A DNA stretch of 64,000 nt. It comes from Lutjanus erythropterus. Its lineage: Eukaryota; Chordata; Actinopteri; Lutjaniformes; Lutjanidae. The position numbers and the translations under genes are program-made. This document shows positions 1 through 11,635 of this stretch, piece by piece (the first letter of the stretch is position 1; each line of letters starts with the position of its first letter). Below the pieces are notes generated by a model, which searched no databases, was not told the DNA's origin, and was given only the letters and a program-made list of their open reading frames with translations. The stretch is taken from positions 38,098,705-38,162,704 of the forward strand of contig CM034592.1 in NCBI GenBank assembly GCA_020091685.1. Direction: 5' to 3'.

Positions 1-2720
1 TTCTGATGAGTTGTGAGATCAGTCAGAAGCTGAGTTGCCATAAACAGACACAGTCATACCACACAAATAATCAATGTCAATGCCTATAGCTAACAACAAC
101 TAGCAAGCCAGAGGGTGAACAATTATTTTTCATGTTGGGCCCCATGAGAAATTGATTGGGCTGCCATGGGCCAGACACAATCGATATAAGATCCTAATAA
201 TGGCCAAATATCTAATAATGGTCAGAAATGTTCTTTAATGGTCACTTCTTCTGTTGGTCACCATTCCTGAATTGCCAATGAAAATTGTGGGCTAATGTTG
301 GCAATGTCTAAAAGCTGATTTTGATATATGCAGTTGGTGCTTCAACTGTCTGGGGAAAACCAACAGGCACTGAACAAATTTACATAAATGTTGTGTGGCA
401 AAAAATGTACTTTGCTTTTAGCTTGACCAGTCCAGTCTTTATATTGAACACACACTATTGCTCTGTCACAGCAGTTGGTTTTAGTTTAACATTCTGTTGC
501 TAGTAGCAACAACTATTGGCATCGCTCTTTAGCCCAGCAGTTTGATTAACACCGTTACATCCATATTATTTTGTCAGATCCGTGACCAGGCAGAAATGAA
601 CTCAAAATTACCTTGTTGGGCCATTGCCTGTAGGTAATTCCTTTTGGCAAATTTGTGTTGGCTGTGAAGGTTTATTGGCTTTTCTCTAACAATCTGACTG
701 TTAGCCAAGCTAGCCATTAGCTAGTTTAGGTGTTAAGAGAGACTGGAGGTAATAACTGGAGTTTTTGATGGGTTTTGAGATCAATCAGAGGCTGATTTGC
801 AATACAAACACACAGACTACACAAAAAGGGTAGGTGCCAATGTTTGTAGTAGGGTGGTTTGCTCTTGTTGGCAGCTGGTTTGAGTGTAACATTCTGTTGC
901 TAATAGCAGTCATCACCATACAGTTCTATAGCACTTTAACTGACAGTGTTACATCCGCTGTTTTTTCAAATCTGTGACAAGACTGACAACTTTTATCCAC
1001 CCTCAAAATGACGTTGTTTGACCATGACCTGTAGGTAATTTCTTAAGCCAGGTCTGTGTCAGCTGTTTTGTTACAGGCTTTTATGTAATTGTTTGACTGC
1101 TAACCAACCTAGCCATTAGATAGTTAAGCAGAAGAAGGAATTTTTGGTGAGTTGTGAGATTAATCAGAGAATCTGAGTTGCCACACAAACACAAAGACAG
1201 GCACAATATTACACAAAAAGGGTTGGTTGTTGGTTGGGTTGTTTCTAGCTAGCCACAGCTAACATCTGTACAGTAGTTCATTGACTGTTTGCGGAAAGTC
1301 AACAGGCAGAAATCTGAGTTGAAGATCTCGTGAAAAATTTATTTGCTTTGTGTTTTAAGAGTGTTTATACACAGTAGCTTACAGTCTTTGGTCTGAGGTC
1401 ACCATCATTGTTTTGTCACAGCAGTTGGTTTTAGTTAAACAGTCTTTTGCTAATAGCAACCATTTCTGGTACAGTTCTCTAGCAGTTCAAGTGACATTGT
1501 TACATCCACAGTATTGCAAAAATATATCTACACTCAAAATGACCTGTTCGCTGTTTTATGTCACAGCATTTAGTTTAAGCTGAATAATCTGTTACTAGTG
1601 GCAACCACTATGGGCACAGTTCTATGGCAGTTTAACTGATACACTAACATCCATGGTTTTGTCAAATCTGTGACCAGACAAAATTGACGACTTCTATCCA
1701 CCCTCAGATTACTTTGTTGGACCATTACCTGTAGGTAATTCCTTTTGGCAATTTCGTGCTGGCTGTGCAGCTTTGATAGCTCTTCTGCAATCATCTGACT
1801 GCTAACTGAGCTAGCTGCAGGTGTGCTCAAAAAGATGAAAAGGAAGAAGAAGAGATTGGAGGGAAATAACAGAACTGCAGTTTAGTGAGCTGTGTGATTA
1901 GTCAGAGACTGAGTTGCCATACAAATGCACACAAACACCGGCACACTACCACACAGACAGGGTCGGTGGAAATGTTTCTAACTAGCCATAGCGAACATCT
2001 GTACAGATGATATATTGGCTGTTTGGGGGAAATTAACAAACACTGCCTGAATGAAGTTTGGCAGAAAAAAATTGCGTTGCTGTCTGTCTGAACAGTCTAA
2101 TACTTTATTTTGAAAACACCATCATTGTTCTGTCACAGCAGTTCGTTTTTGTTGATCATTCTTTTGCTAGTAGCAACCACTACTGGTACAGTTCTGTAGC
2201 ACAGGGTTTTCCCAGACTTTTTTTAGCTTGAGACCCAAAAGAATAACTTTGTGTCTCCCTGGGACCCAAACTTTCCTCATTAGGGACAAGCCTGGAGACA
2301 GGGACAGAATGTTGGAATGTCAATTGGGCCAGCAACATAACATCAGCATTCATAGCTACACTGATGCATTGTTAGCTAGCTAGCAACACGCTAGTAACCA
2401 ACAGACACACCCAACAAACAATTCAAATTCTCCACAAACAAACATGACTGACTTACTTTTCTGCTGTCGAAACACCGTCTCTTTAAAGTCTCTTCTTTGC
2501 AGTTTGGGAATATCTGCATAACTGACATTCTTACACCATTTTGTCGGTGATCTGTAAGTAAGTCAACATCGACAAGCACCTTTTATCCACCTTTTAAATT
2601 CTATTGTTTTTGAACATTATCTGTCAGTACTCAATTTTTATAGAAGTTCTTTTGTGTTTGTTAATTAGTTTACTGTCTGTCAACCAAGCTAGCCTTTAGC
2701 TGTCATTCTAGCTAAATTAT
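1..2720. repeat. Degenerate long-period tandem array
   Basis: A module with the pattern GAGTTGTGAGATnAnTCAGAG..CTGAGTTGCC recurs at about 1, 760, 1141 and 1880. It is followed each time by shared sub-motifs: ACTGTnTGGGGAAA (331, 1277, 2008); CTGTTGCTAGTAGCAAC (about 493, 890, 1441, 1580, 2157); TGTTACATCC; a CTGTAGGTAATTCC block (about 630, 1030, 1728); and a GCTAGC-containing block closing the unit. Spacing varies (roughly 380 to 840 bases) because of internal loss and an insertion at 2202-2512. It runs off the left edge, so the array is larger than shown. No coding frame persists. The family was not recognised. Confidence 0.7.
2202..2512. mobile_element. hAT-like non-autonomous insertion within the tandem array
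   Basis: The fourth array unit is interrupted between GTAGCA (about 2201) and CTGACATTCTTACACC (about 2521); alignment to the other units resumes there. The insert opens CAGGGTTTTCCCAGACTTTTTT, like the CAGnGGTTCCCAAACTTTTT ends of hAT-type elements, and its right end (GTTTGGGAATA) is a partial inverted match. Flanks TCTGTAGC and TCTGCATA could be a decayed 8-base target duplication. Family assignment is from memory. Confidence 0.4.
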
Positions 2721-4489
2721 CATTTAGCCAACTGTTGGGCTACTATTATGTAGTTATATTTTAAGTTATGTAGACTTTTGAATGTGGGCTACTAATTTGG
2801 CAGTTAGTCTGTACTTTAGTTAATCCAGTGTACTAATATATTTTCCCCAACTACTTTGGTTTAACTGATGTTTAGCCTACAGCATCTCATCTTTAGTATT
2901 TATAGCATCACTGAATTTGTTGTGTTTTGTACTGTTTTCAAAATTTACAACTTTAGAGGCCAGCATCTTGTCTTCAACCTATTGTAAGTATGTTACACTC
3001 ATTCTCTTCACACACACAGAGTGAGGACTGAAAAATAAAGCCTATGGAAGAAAAGTACAAGGTGACAGGATTAGCAGACTTTAAGGCCTGTTTTGAACAG
3101 TTTATACTGGTCTCTAGTGGACAGTCTGCATACTACAACTTTTTCTGTATGGGATCCTAAGATCAGAGATTGAAATGTCAAGTTATAATCAAATGTTACC
3201 CCCTGCTGTATGGACCAGCTTCAATAACACAAAATACTTTTTATGTAAAACAGAAATGTGTGTGGTCTGATATCTCTAGATTTATTTTAATTTCCTGTCC
3301 TAAAAGGTGTGAAAAGACGACTGCGTTGAGAAGGATTTAATGACCCTGTTCCCTGAGGTAACTTTGATGACCTTCAAAGCAAATGTCAGAGCCGGTGAAC
3401 TTTAATCTATTTGAAATGGCTCATGCTTGGGAAAAGCTGCTTTCTGTGCTCGGCTATCACTGTCTCGTCTGTGTGAGCTCAATGGACAGATTAATCAGAG
3501 GTTTTAGTGAGTGAATTTAGATTTTCATTCTCACCTCAAACTTAAGTTAAAAAAAAATGCAATTAATTTTATCCACTGCTTTTATTGTTCACTAGCTGGA
3601 CACAGAAGTGTTTCTGCACTTTCAGTCTCAGTTAGGAACTCCACAAGACTGGAAATCCCATCAGAAAATGTACAGCAGTGTGTGTCCAGACAGTCTATTC
3701 AATGTCACCTTAAATTTCCCAAAATCGGGCCCTTTGTCTTTAGAAGTTATTCTTTAACTCATTTATTTTAAAACATATTTTGTATTCTGTGTTTTCTAAT
3801 TGCTGTCTAAAGAAATAATTCACTATTTTGACAAAAAAAAGAAAAAAAAACACTTTCAGGAAAGTCATAAATGGTAAAAAAAAAGAATTTATTACCAGTT
3901 AATAGTTTGATAAAATTTTCATGCAAATATGACAGAAAATGCTCTCAAATACAGAGATTTATTATCACATTAAAATGAATATCTTTGTGTTTTTTAAATG
4001 AGACATTTAAAGACATTACCTTGGACTTTGAAAAACAGTGAAGGACATTTTTCCCTGTTTTCTGACATTTTATTGGCATTATACCTCTAAATTAAACATG
4101 ACAATTACCTTTTGTCTGATAACTGCAATTACAAGGGCAAATAAAATTGACTTTGGGCAAGTCGATTGACCCACTTACCTGAGTGAAGTGATGATGAAGT
4201 ATTGTCATGATAATGACTAAATAAATGCTAAATTTTAAAGCTGCAGGAGGCGACTTAAACACACAATGCAAAACCTTGTGCTTCTTTCTCTGCAGTCTTT
4301 TTTCAGATTGCTGAGCTCCTCTCACCAAATGAAACCCCAAATTCACATGTCATTTTGCTGGGCTTGAAGCAGAACGTCAAGGCTGTCAACTGTCATAACT
4401 AATTAGCAAACTAAGGTCACTTCTACTCAGCGACAGCTACTTATGTCTGACTCACAGATAAAAACAACACGAGCATGTTGAGTCTGAAA
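2721..4489. other. AT-rich spacer, no gene seen
   Basis: Nothing recognisable as gene or structured element. A-rich runs occur at 3831-3850 and 3876-3885. The open frames here (86 and 84 codons) have no codon structure or motif to support them. Confidence 0.4.
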
Positions 4490-4975
4490 ACAGTGTGCAC
4501 CTTTTTGGGTTTTAGATTGAACGACACGTTTCCTCGAAACAGTGCTCAACAGTGTGCATCAGGCTTTGAAATACATTTTCTCTCATTGGTGGGTCTGTCA
4601 CAGGTGTTACCCAATCAGCAGCAACGAGTATTAAAAACGCATTGCAGTGAAGTGCGCCTGCTTACACAACAAGGTGCGTTAAGCCGTGACAAAATATAGC
4701 GAAACATATATTCAAACTGAAACAGGTGATGTGCTGAACACCACTGCATATGCAAGCATACTGCAGTGCACCACCTTTTTAATGTGGCAGTGTTTATGCA
4801 CACATTTCTGCTATTGCTGCTGATTGGTTAACACCTCTGACACCCACCAAACAAGAGAAAAGGTCCTGCAAAGGCCATTGCACAGCGCTGCACACCGTTT
4901 TAAAGAAATATAAACCTGGAAACCGAAAACACTATTTTCAGATTGAACGTGTCCCAGTCTAAAATAAAAATAAAA
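4490..4975. repeat. Palindromic (fold-back) short element
   Basis: Two imperfect inverted arms of about 93 bases, 4540-4632 and 4809-4902, share the core GGTGGGTCTGTCACAGGTGT / ACACCTCTGACACCCACC and CCAATCAGCAGCAA / TTGCTGCTGATTGG. Similarity continues outward: ATTGAACGACAC at 4517-4528 lies opposite CAGATTGAACGTG near 4940. The whole can fold into a large hairpin with a loop of about 175 bases. This is the structure of a non-autonomous DNA transposon (MITE); no family assigned. Confidence 0.5.
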
Positions 4976-5493
4976 ACTAAATATCAGGCTCTCACAGTTA
5001 GACACACTTGCAGCTTACTTGAAGCTTAATAGCAATATACTGCATGTTTCTGGGGTTTATAGTCATATATTTAAAAAAATAAAAATACAAGTTATGCTCT
5101 TACTGTGACTTCAGAGATTATTTACTGCGATTTCTCTTGTACATTTATGTTAAACATGTCAATGAGGCCAAGGTCATCATCAGATCATTGTGTCAAACCA
5201 GATAAGCCACAGATGTTTGACGTGCTTTGAGAGACGTGTTGTTAAATGTAACAAGAGCTGACATTAAAAAGCAGTCCAGTGCTATATTAGTGAAACACAT
5301 GACATGACAAGGCAGCAGCAGCAGCTTGAGGATCCAGAAACTGCTTTTCACTATATTGTTACAAGACAGAACAATAAGAGAACAATGAGGACATTTTCAT
5401 AGAATATATGTGTAAATAAAGAAACAAAAATGGTTTAATTTTGCTGTTTCAGTTGTAGGGGAGACCTTTTCATAGCAGCCAGCGTGTCAGTGT

Positions 5494-5625
5494 AAACACA
5501 GGTGTTATTGATGATACTAATTAAGGTTCTGCTCCATTCAGGTAAAACAGAGTCGCGGTGCTGCTGTGGTGCATGTTGGCCCACTAAACAAACCTTAATT
5601 AATATCATAGTTAACACTTGTGTTT
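5494..5625. repeat. Inverted repeat with 35-base arms
   Basis: Arms 5494-5528 and 5591-5625 are inverted copies with only a few mismatches, around a 62-base loop; CTAATTAAGGTT faces AACCTTAATTAA. A related ACACCTGTG motif recurs at 5687-5697. Likely the centre of a decayed fold-back element. Confidence 0.55.
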
Positions 5626-5785
5626 CCTGTACTATTGTGTATCAGTACGGCTGCCAGCAATCATACTGTCAAGTTCATGTTATTAGTAACACCTGTGCTT
5701 TTCCTGCTATGACAGGCCTGCTGAGAAAAAAGTCCTTAGCAGGCCAAATACTAAGAAAATCCTGACATGTGGTGACACGTCTTTG

Positions 5786-5798
5786 CCACTAGATGGCA
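5786..5798 (+). promoter_or_regulatory. CTCF-like motif
   Basis: CCACTAGATGGCA matches the vertebrate CTCF core (CCACYAGRKGGCA form). Motif match only; binding is not shown. Confidence 0.35.
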
Positions 5799-5799
5799 T

Positions 5800-6857
5800 C
5801 AGTGCACCACTCAGGTTTTTTAAACTCTCAGCTCTCTGATGCAGCAGTCTGCTCCTTCTCTGATGCTGCTCTCAGATGAAGCACAGTTTGAATTTTGAGT
5901 GACTAAATACCTTGGGCGGGCTTAGATCACCATGTTTTTTGTCAAACACAAGAGGAAATACAAGTATATTGTGTGACAGAAAACTTGAATTATCGTGAGA
6001 CTGTATTATAAACATGTTTGTAAATCTCATTGTGTACTGTGATGTGTTTTCCAGCAGGGAGGAAAACACTATTAAAGTAAATAGCTCTGGTGGCTTGTGT
6101 TGCATCTTGGCCTCCCCGCCCTCCTTTTTTTTTTTTTTTTAATTTGATATTTGTGTGCCAAGTCTCCGCAGTCTTGCCAACAGTTGCCACCAACACAAAA
6201 CCCACAAGTCTTTCCATCCCTGATACAAAATTGCAATCAAGTCAGGTCCCCGGGGGAAAGCCGGGGTGCAGCAGCGTCTCGGTTTGGGATGTTCTGTGGA
6301 TGGCAACAAAACTGTTGTGCTGCCTGCCAGCATGTCAGGCCAAGAGCATTAGAGAGGGAAAAGTGGAAAATTAACCAGTACCAATTGCCAGAACGGTCAC
6401 GTGACAACGACACATGGGCAAGACGGCGAGGACAGTTAACATGAGAGAACATTCCAGAAAAAAATTCTCTCTGACATGTGACACTCAATTACAGTATCGC
6501 ACAAATCCGTAACATTTTTTGGAACCTCAAAAACTATGTAAAGTATCCGCTCAGCACACTGAAGGTCAGATAGGATGATAGAACAATTACTGTGAGTTTC
6601 AGGGCTGTTATTAAGCCGGGGAAAATCCCCTAAAGCCTTTGAAAACGTAAAAAAAAAAAAAAAATTGCAAAGACATTTCTAAACAACATTTTTGGACAAA
6701 CGATCAGCAATCAGACAGAGAGAAATCCACTACAGAGGAACCAGAGATAACCGATTTTCCTAACAGCAGTAGCCTCATTAGACAAAAACGCAGCTTTGTG
6801 GATATTTCTCTCTGCTATCTCGCTCTTACCACTTTTGGTATCCTTTGCTTCATGTCC
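5800..6857. other. Unique-looking spacer with poly(T) and poly(A) tracts
   Basis: No gene recognised. A poly(T) run lies at about 6126-6140 and a poly(A) run at about 6650-6664. The stretch 6145-6440 is richer in G+C and CpG and has several overlapping open frames on both strands, none with a recognisable protein; it may be conserved non-coding DNA. Confidence 0.35.
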
Positions 6858-7100
6858 GGCAGCTGTGGTTCAGGAGGCAGAGCAGGTCGTCCGCTAATCA
6901 GGTTTTTGGTTCAATCTCCGGCTACACAAGTCTCCATGTCAAAACTGTCCCTGGGAAAGATACTGAGCTCCAAATTGCTGGAGTGTGTGTGTGTGTGTGT
7001 GAAAGGCTGAGCAATGAATCATCATGGAGCACTTTGGATAGAAAGCACTGTATCACTTCTGTTGAACAGATTATTTTACGAGTTTCTGCATATAAAAGTA
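6858..7100 (+). mobile_element. tRNA-headed SINE relic
   Basis: The head contains a box-A-like TGTGGTTCAGGAGG (about 6864-6877) and a box-B-like GGTTCAATCTCC (6908-6919) at tRNA-like spacing. The body then follows a teleost SINE pattern I remember (CCCTGGGAAAGATACTGAG, a TG-rich stretch at 6983-7001, ending near GATAGAAAGCACTGTAT). Several mutations in the boxes make it inactive. Family name not assigned. Confidence 0.5.
6983..7001. repeat. (TG)n microsatellite
   Basis: About nine TG units, located in the body of the SINE relic where such SINEs often carry TG runs. Confidence 0.8.
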
Positions 7101-7266
7101 ATTAGTTACTAGGAAAAGTGACTTTTGCATTACTTTTACATGTCTGCATCAGTTGTCTTTGGCACACAAATTTAAATGTATCCTGTTCTGTTTTAGTCTA
7201 GATATAATAATATTAATGATGATGATGATGATAATCTTATTTGTATTGTTATTATTATATTCCCAA

Positions 7267-7281
7267 CCACCAGGAGGCAGC
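7267..7281 (+). promoter_or_regulatory. CTCF-like motif
   Basis: CCACCAGGAGGCAGC closely matches the CTCF core consensus CCACCAGGGGGCAGC. Motif match only. Confidence 0.4.
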
Positions 7282-9034
7282 AATGATTAGCATCTCTACC
7301 TTTAAGCTACACTTTCATTGCTTGTAGGTTGGATATTAGAATTTAGGCGATGAAGATCCACAGGATCTGTGTCAGTACATGATCCGTTCCTGCACATGTG
7401 CGTGCAGGCCGCCATCTTGGTTAGCTATTTACGGCAACACCACTTGAACAAACCATGTAGTTTGTTGTTATTAGCTTATTGGCAAGCCTCCTGAATGGTT
7501 CTCCATTCTGTGTAAGCAGCAAGATACAGCAATGTGAGTTAAAAAAAAACCCAAAATCTTCAAAAAACACAATAGCCTAATTAATGTGTTTAGAACCGAG
7601 AGAATCAGTTTACAAAATTATACAGTATAGTGCACTGCAGTATAAATACAAATAATCTGAGAAGCTTGTCCACAGTGTCTGCAAAATTTCCAAAAGAGCA
7701 TGAAGACATACCTTTTTTTATGGACATTCCTATAATCTGGATTTAAATCTAAAGTTTAATACAATATGTATATATAGGTTTCTATATAAGTGTGCATGAG
7801 ACATTGTAGAAAGTGTGATCTTATTTTTCAATACCCAGTTATGTGTCTTGACCAAACATAAGGACCAAAACATTGACTGAATGGACGTCTATTAGACCAG
7901 ATATTTCTCCTTTATGTTCCTTCTGCAGAAAAGGAGGTTGAGTCCTTTAGTCTTTCATTTAGTCTCTGTCCCCTCACGTCCCTCCATCCAGCAGATGTAC
8001 ATATTAACCAAGGGTTGCTACAGTAGATAATATGAGTTATATGATGCCAGTTTACATTAGAAATGCCATGATGACAAAAAGCAAGCTTACGTCGCCCGAA
8101 CTGTGCCGCCATCGTCGCGCCATGGTCGACCAACGTTGGATCATAAACCAGAAAAACCAGGGAACAAGCTACATTTATTGGCTACGTTTGCTATCCTCTG
8201 CAGACGTCCACTGCATTCAGAGACGACAAAAGTAACAAAGAGCTATTTAAATTTCACTAACTGTGCAATGGCATCATGTAACTTGAAGTAGTAGTAGCAG
8301 TGGAATTCTGGTCCAACACTGATTATTATTATACGTAACTAAAGAAAAAACAAATATCAAACCAAACCAAAAGGTTGAAGCCAGGTAAGGGAGTATAGAA
8401 AGCAGTCAGACCGGGTGCCAGATTTTATATCTGTGCCATAATGTTATAATCACAGCAAGTAAAGCACCTGCAGCATACGCTCTAGCTCCCAGTTTTCTCC
8501 TCTGACTGAGAACACGACTGTTTCTGATTCATCCAAAAACATAACCACCGTTCCCCTCCGTAAATTATGCCCATGGCTCTGGTACACTAAACAAGATGAG
8601 ACCTTAATTTATTTCATGAATTAAACCTGTTAAACTGCTGTTTCATATCAATGTGGCTGCCATAAAAAAGTAATATTCACAGTTGTATTATAAGATTGAA
8701 CCGTATTACAACACAATAAGTATTTTATCATGGTTTATCATAGGTACTGAATTAAACAACGCAGAGGGTTGATCATAAATCTTCCTTTGAAGCTTCATGC
8801 AGGGCTGTATGTCTGCTTTGTTGAAAGTTTCTAGTCCATATGAAAATTAAATTTTAAAAAGTATTACTTTTATTCCCTCGGCAACAAAGAAACATCTCTG
8901 CACCGAGCAGTTGGATGATTAGAAACAGAGCTCCTGCAGATCGATCAGCATCTCTTCTCATCTGTGAGAAACACATTAAGCTCTCGAGATATATTCAAGA
9001 GAACAATAAACTGCATGTTGCCTGTTGGCGTTGG
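7282..9034. other. Spacer; probable unassigned dispersed repeat near 8080-8345
   Basis: No gene recognised. The part 8080-8345 (around CCATGGTCGACCAACGTTGG and CCAGAAAAACCAGGGAAC) resembles a dispersed repeat I have met in fish DNA but cannot name. The rest is AT-rich and featureless to me. Confidence 0.3.
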
Positions 9035-9339
9035 TGAACTGGAGATGTTTGTACTGGTTTACTAGTTACTAAACAAGAAATCAATATACTTTACCATTCT
9101 GTCCTAACAAGGAAAGACATGTTGCCAGTAGATTTAAGTTTAACTGTGATTTTGAAATTTTACCCTCAGTTAAACACAAATTTAGTTCTTAGTGAAGCTG
9201 TCGTCTGAATTTTTTCCTCAATTTTTTTTGTGAAATGCTTTGTCGCGTCCAGTCAAAAGTTGAGTGTACAGCATGCGTATTGACATCTTTCAGTGAACTT
9301 GATTTGGTCAGTTTTCGAGTGTGAACTGGGACACAGTTG

Positions 9340-9904
9340 TGCTGCGTTCCAGTCGAAGTCGGGGGTCGGAATTTCCCGGTTGAAATTGCCAGCTTTCGAC
9401 CTCCAAGAGTTCCAGGTGCACGACGCCAAACGTGACTGTGACAAACCGATGTTCCTTTGGCGTGTGCACACAGTTGAACTCTCAGCAGTGCAGCCTCCTC
9501 TCATATACAAACAAAACGGGAGGGAAAAACATGCAAGTTAGTTAGTAACAGACACCATTATACATTTTATTTTACTGCACTTTTGTACTTGGAAATTGAC
9601 CTAAATATTGCATTCCATAATAACACACATTTTGACATAATTTTACATCCAGAACAGGTTACACTGTATGATTGTGTGTTTTATTTTAATTAAATTTGGG
9701 CCTTCCAGTTGATGGTTCCTTGTTTTCAATGCGCGCTTCCATGGGTGCTGCCTTTACTGTGTGATGTCAGACAGCTGCTTCTTAATGAAGTCTGGGTCGC
9801 CTCAAGTTTACGAGCAGGAACTCTGATTCTGAGGGGTGTTTCATTGTAATTTAAGTGCAGAAGGCTGGAAATTCTCAAGTTCTCAAGTTGTTTGGAACGT
9901 AGCA
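9340..9904 (+). mobile_element. Short DNA-transposon-like element, copy 1
   Basis: The ends form an imperfect terminal inverted repeat: TGCTGCGTTCCAGTCGAA at the left, and TTGTTTGGAACGTAGCA at the right, which reads TGCTACGTTCCAAACAA on the other strand. Internal landmarks are GTCGGAATTTCCC, ACTCTCAGCAGTGCAGCC and GACAGCTGCTTCTTAATGAAGTC. It is about 565 bases with no transposase. This is the most complete of three copies nearby; family not assigned. Confidence 0.55.
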
Positions 9905-10360
9905 TAACATTGTGTCCTAGTTCTCGTATACAAGTGTGTGTATTCTAATAGTACTGTTTACAGTATTTACTGGAGATGTTTGTACTAGTTTTCCAATTTA
10001 AAAAAATCAATAGACTCAATAATATCTGTTCTGGGAAGGGAAAGATTCATGCACTTGTAGCTCTCATTTTAACTGTGATTTTGAAATGATACTGACAATA
10101 AAACACAGAGAGACAACAAATTAATTGGAAAAGATTTAATACCCATCTTTAGTTTTTAAAATCTTCCTGAAGCTGTCTTTCTGCCTTCTGCTTTTTGTTT
10201 AATTTTTTTTGCATCTGTGAATCGCTCCTCATTTTTCTACGTGAAACGCTTTGTCTAACAAAAGCGTCCATAAACAGCACAGTCAAGTGTACAGTATCCA
10301 CACCGACATCTTTGAATGAACTTAATTTAGTCCATTTTCGAGTGTGAACTGGGATGCAGA

Positions 10361-10892
10361 GTTACGTTCCAGCAGTCGAAGTTATTGAAGTCGGAGGTCG
10401 GAATTTCCCAGTTAAAGATTCCAACTTCCGACCTCCGCTCCTTGTGCACAACGCCCAACGTGACTGTGACAAACCGATGTTGTAATTTTGGCCAGTGTTC
10501 ACACAACTGAACTCTCAGCAGTGCAGCCTCCCTGCTTATATAAACAGAACAGGAGAAAAAAAATGTGCAAGAGGTAACAGACATATTATACATTTTAATT
10601 TACGGCAAGGAAATTCATCTAAATATCCCATTCCATAACAACATATATTTTGACAGAATTTTACATGCAGAACAGGTTATACTGTATGATATTATGTGCT
10701 GTTTTAATTAAATTCAGACCTTTCACTTGATGATTTACTATTTTCAATGTGTTTCCATGGGTGCTGCCTTTGTTGTGTGATGCTTCTTCATGAAGTCGGA
10801 TAGAAGTCAGATAGAATTGCCTCGAGTTTACAAGTAGGACCTCTGACTCTGTGTGGCTTTTCATTGTATTTTTCAAGAAGGTCGGAAATTCT
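10361..10892 (+). mobile_element. Same element, copy 2, right end lost
   Basis: Aligns with 9340-9904 through GTCGGAGGTCGGAATTTCCC, ACTCTCAGCAGTGCAGCC and TTCTTCATGAAGTCGG, but stops after AAGGTCGGAAATTCT, lacking the right inverted terminus. It sits at the same place in the tandem unit as copy 1, so it was duplicated with the unit rather than inserted independently. Confidence 0.55.
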
Positions 10893-11171
10893 TACTGTGA
10901 TTTTGAAACGATGCTGCCAGTAAAACCCAAAGTGGTAACAAATTATTTGGAAAAGATTTAATACCTAGCTTTAGTGTTTAAGATCTCACTGCCCTCTGCG
11001 ATTCGTTTAACTGTTTTGCATGTGTGAGCCACTCCTCGGTGTTCTTTGTGAAATGCTTTGTTAGGCGCAACAGTGTCCACAAACAGCACAGTCAAAGGTC
11101 AAGTGCACAGTATGACATCTTTGAGTGAAATTAATGTATTATTTAAAAAAAAAAAGTGAACTCAAAACCTT

Positions 11172-11634
11172 ATGCTGCATTCAAGACAACATGGAACTTG
11201 AACATTTCCCACCTCCTACTAGAAAAACTACCGTGGAACATCACTCATAACTGGATTTCCTGCTTGTAACCTTGGGTCAAATCCATCTACCCCGACTTCA
11301 TGAAGAAGCAGCTGTCAGATGCCACACAACAGTAGAGGTGCACATTGTAAATGTGCAAGCAATGTAAAGTGTATTTGCTTGTATTTGATTAAAATAATAC
11401 ATGCAATCATATATTAATGTACTGTAAAATAAAATGCATGAGGGCATCTGTTACCTCGTGTCTTTTTCCCTCCCATGTTTTGTTTGTATATCCATGGAAG
11501 CTGCACTGCTGAGAGTTCAACCGTGTGCACAAACGCATCAGTTTTTCACAGTCAGACATGTTTATTGTTTACGTTTGGCTTCTTGTACGCTTAGATGTCG
11601 GAAGTTTGAAATTTCAGCAGGGAAATTCCAACCT
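11172..11634 (-). mobile_element. Same element, copy 3, inverted and truncated
   Basis: Reads as the reverse complement of copies 1 and 2: TGCTGCATTCAAGACAAC at the outer end, CCCGACTTCATGAAGAAGCAG, then GGAAGCTGCACTGCTGAGAG and GGGAAATTCCAACC. The order of blocks is reversed relative to copies 1 and 2. The match ends where an L1-like 3' end begins. Confidence 0.55.
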
Positions 11635-11635
11635 C

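Larger units (their letters stand above)
9035..11150 (+). repeat. Tandem duplication, about 930-base unit, 2.3 copies
   Basis: Unit landmarks repeat in the same order: ACTGGAGATGTTTGTACT at about 9039 and 9968; TAACTGTGATTTTGAAA at about 9142, 10070 and 10892; TTTGTGAAATGCTTTGT or variant at about 9229, 10239 and 11046; GACATCTTT(C/G)A near 9281, 10307 and 11115. Units 1 and 2 each contain the element annotated at 9340-9904 and 10361-10892; the third unit is cut off shortly after GACATCTTTGAG. Divergence between copies shows the duplication is not recent. Confidence 0.7.

Noticed and set aside
6090-6488. Several overlapping open frames on both strands
   Set aside because: Six-frame openness reflects local base composition; no frame gives a recognisable protein.
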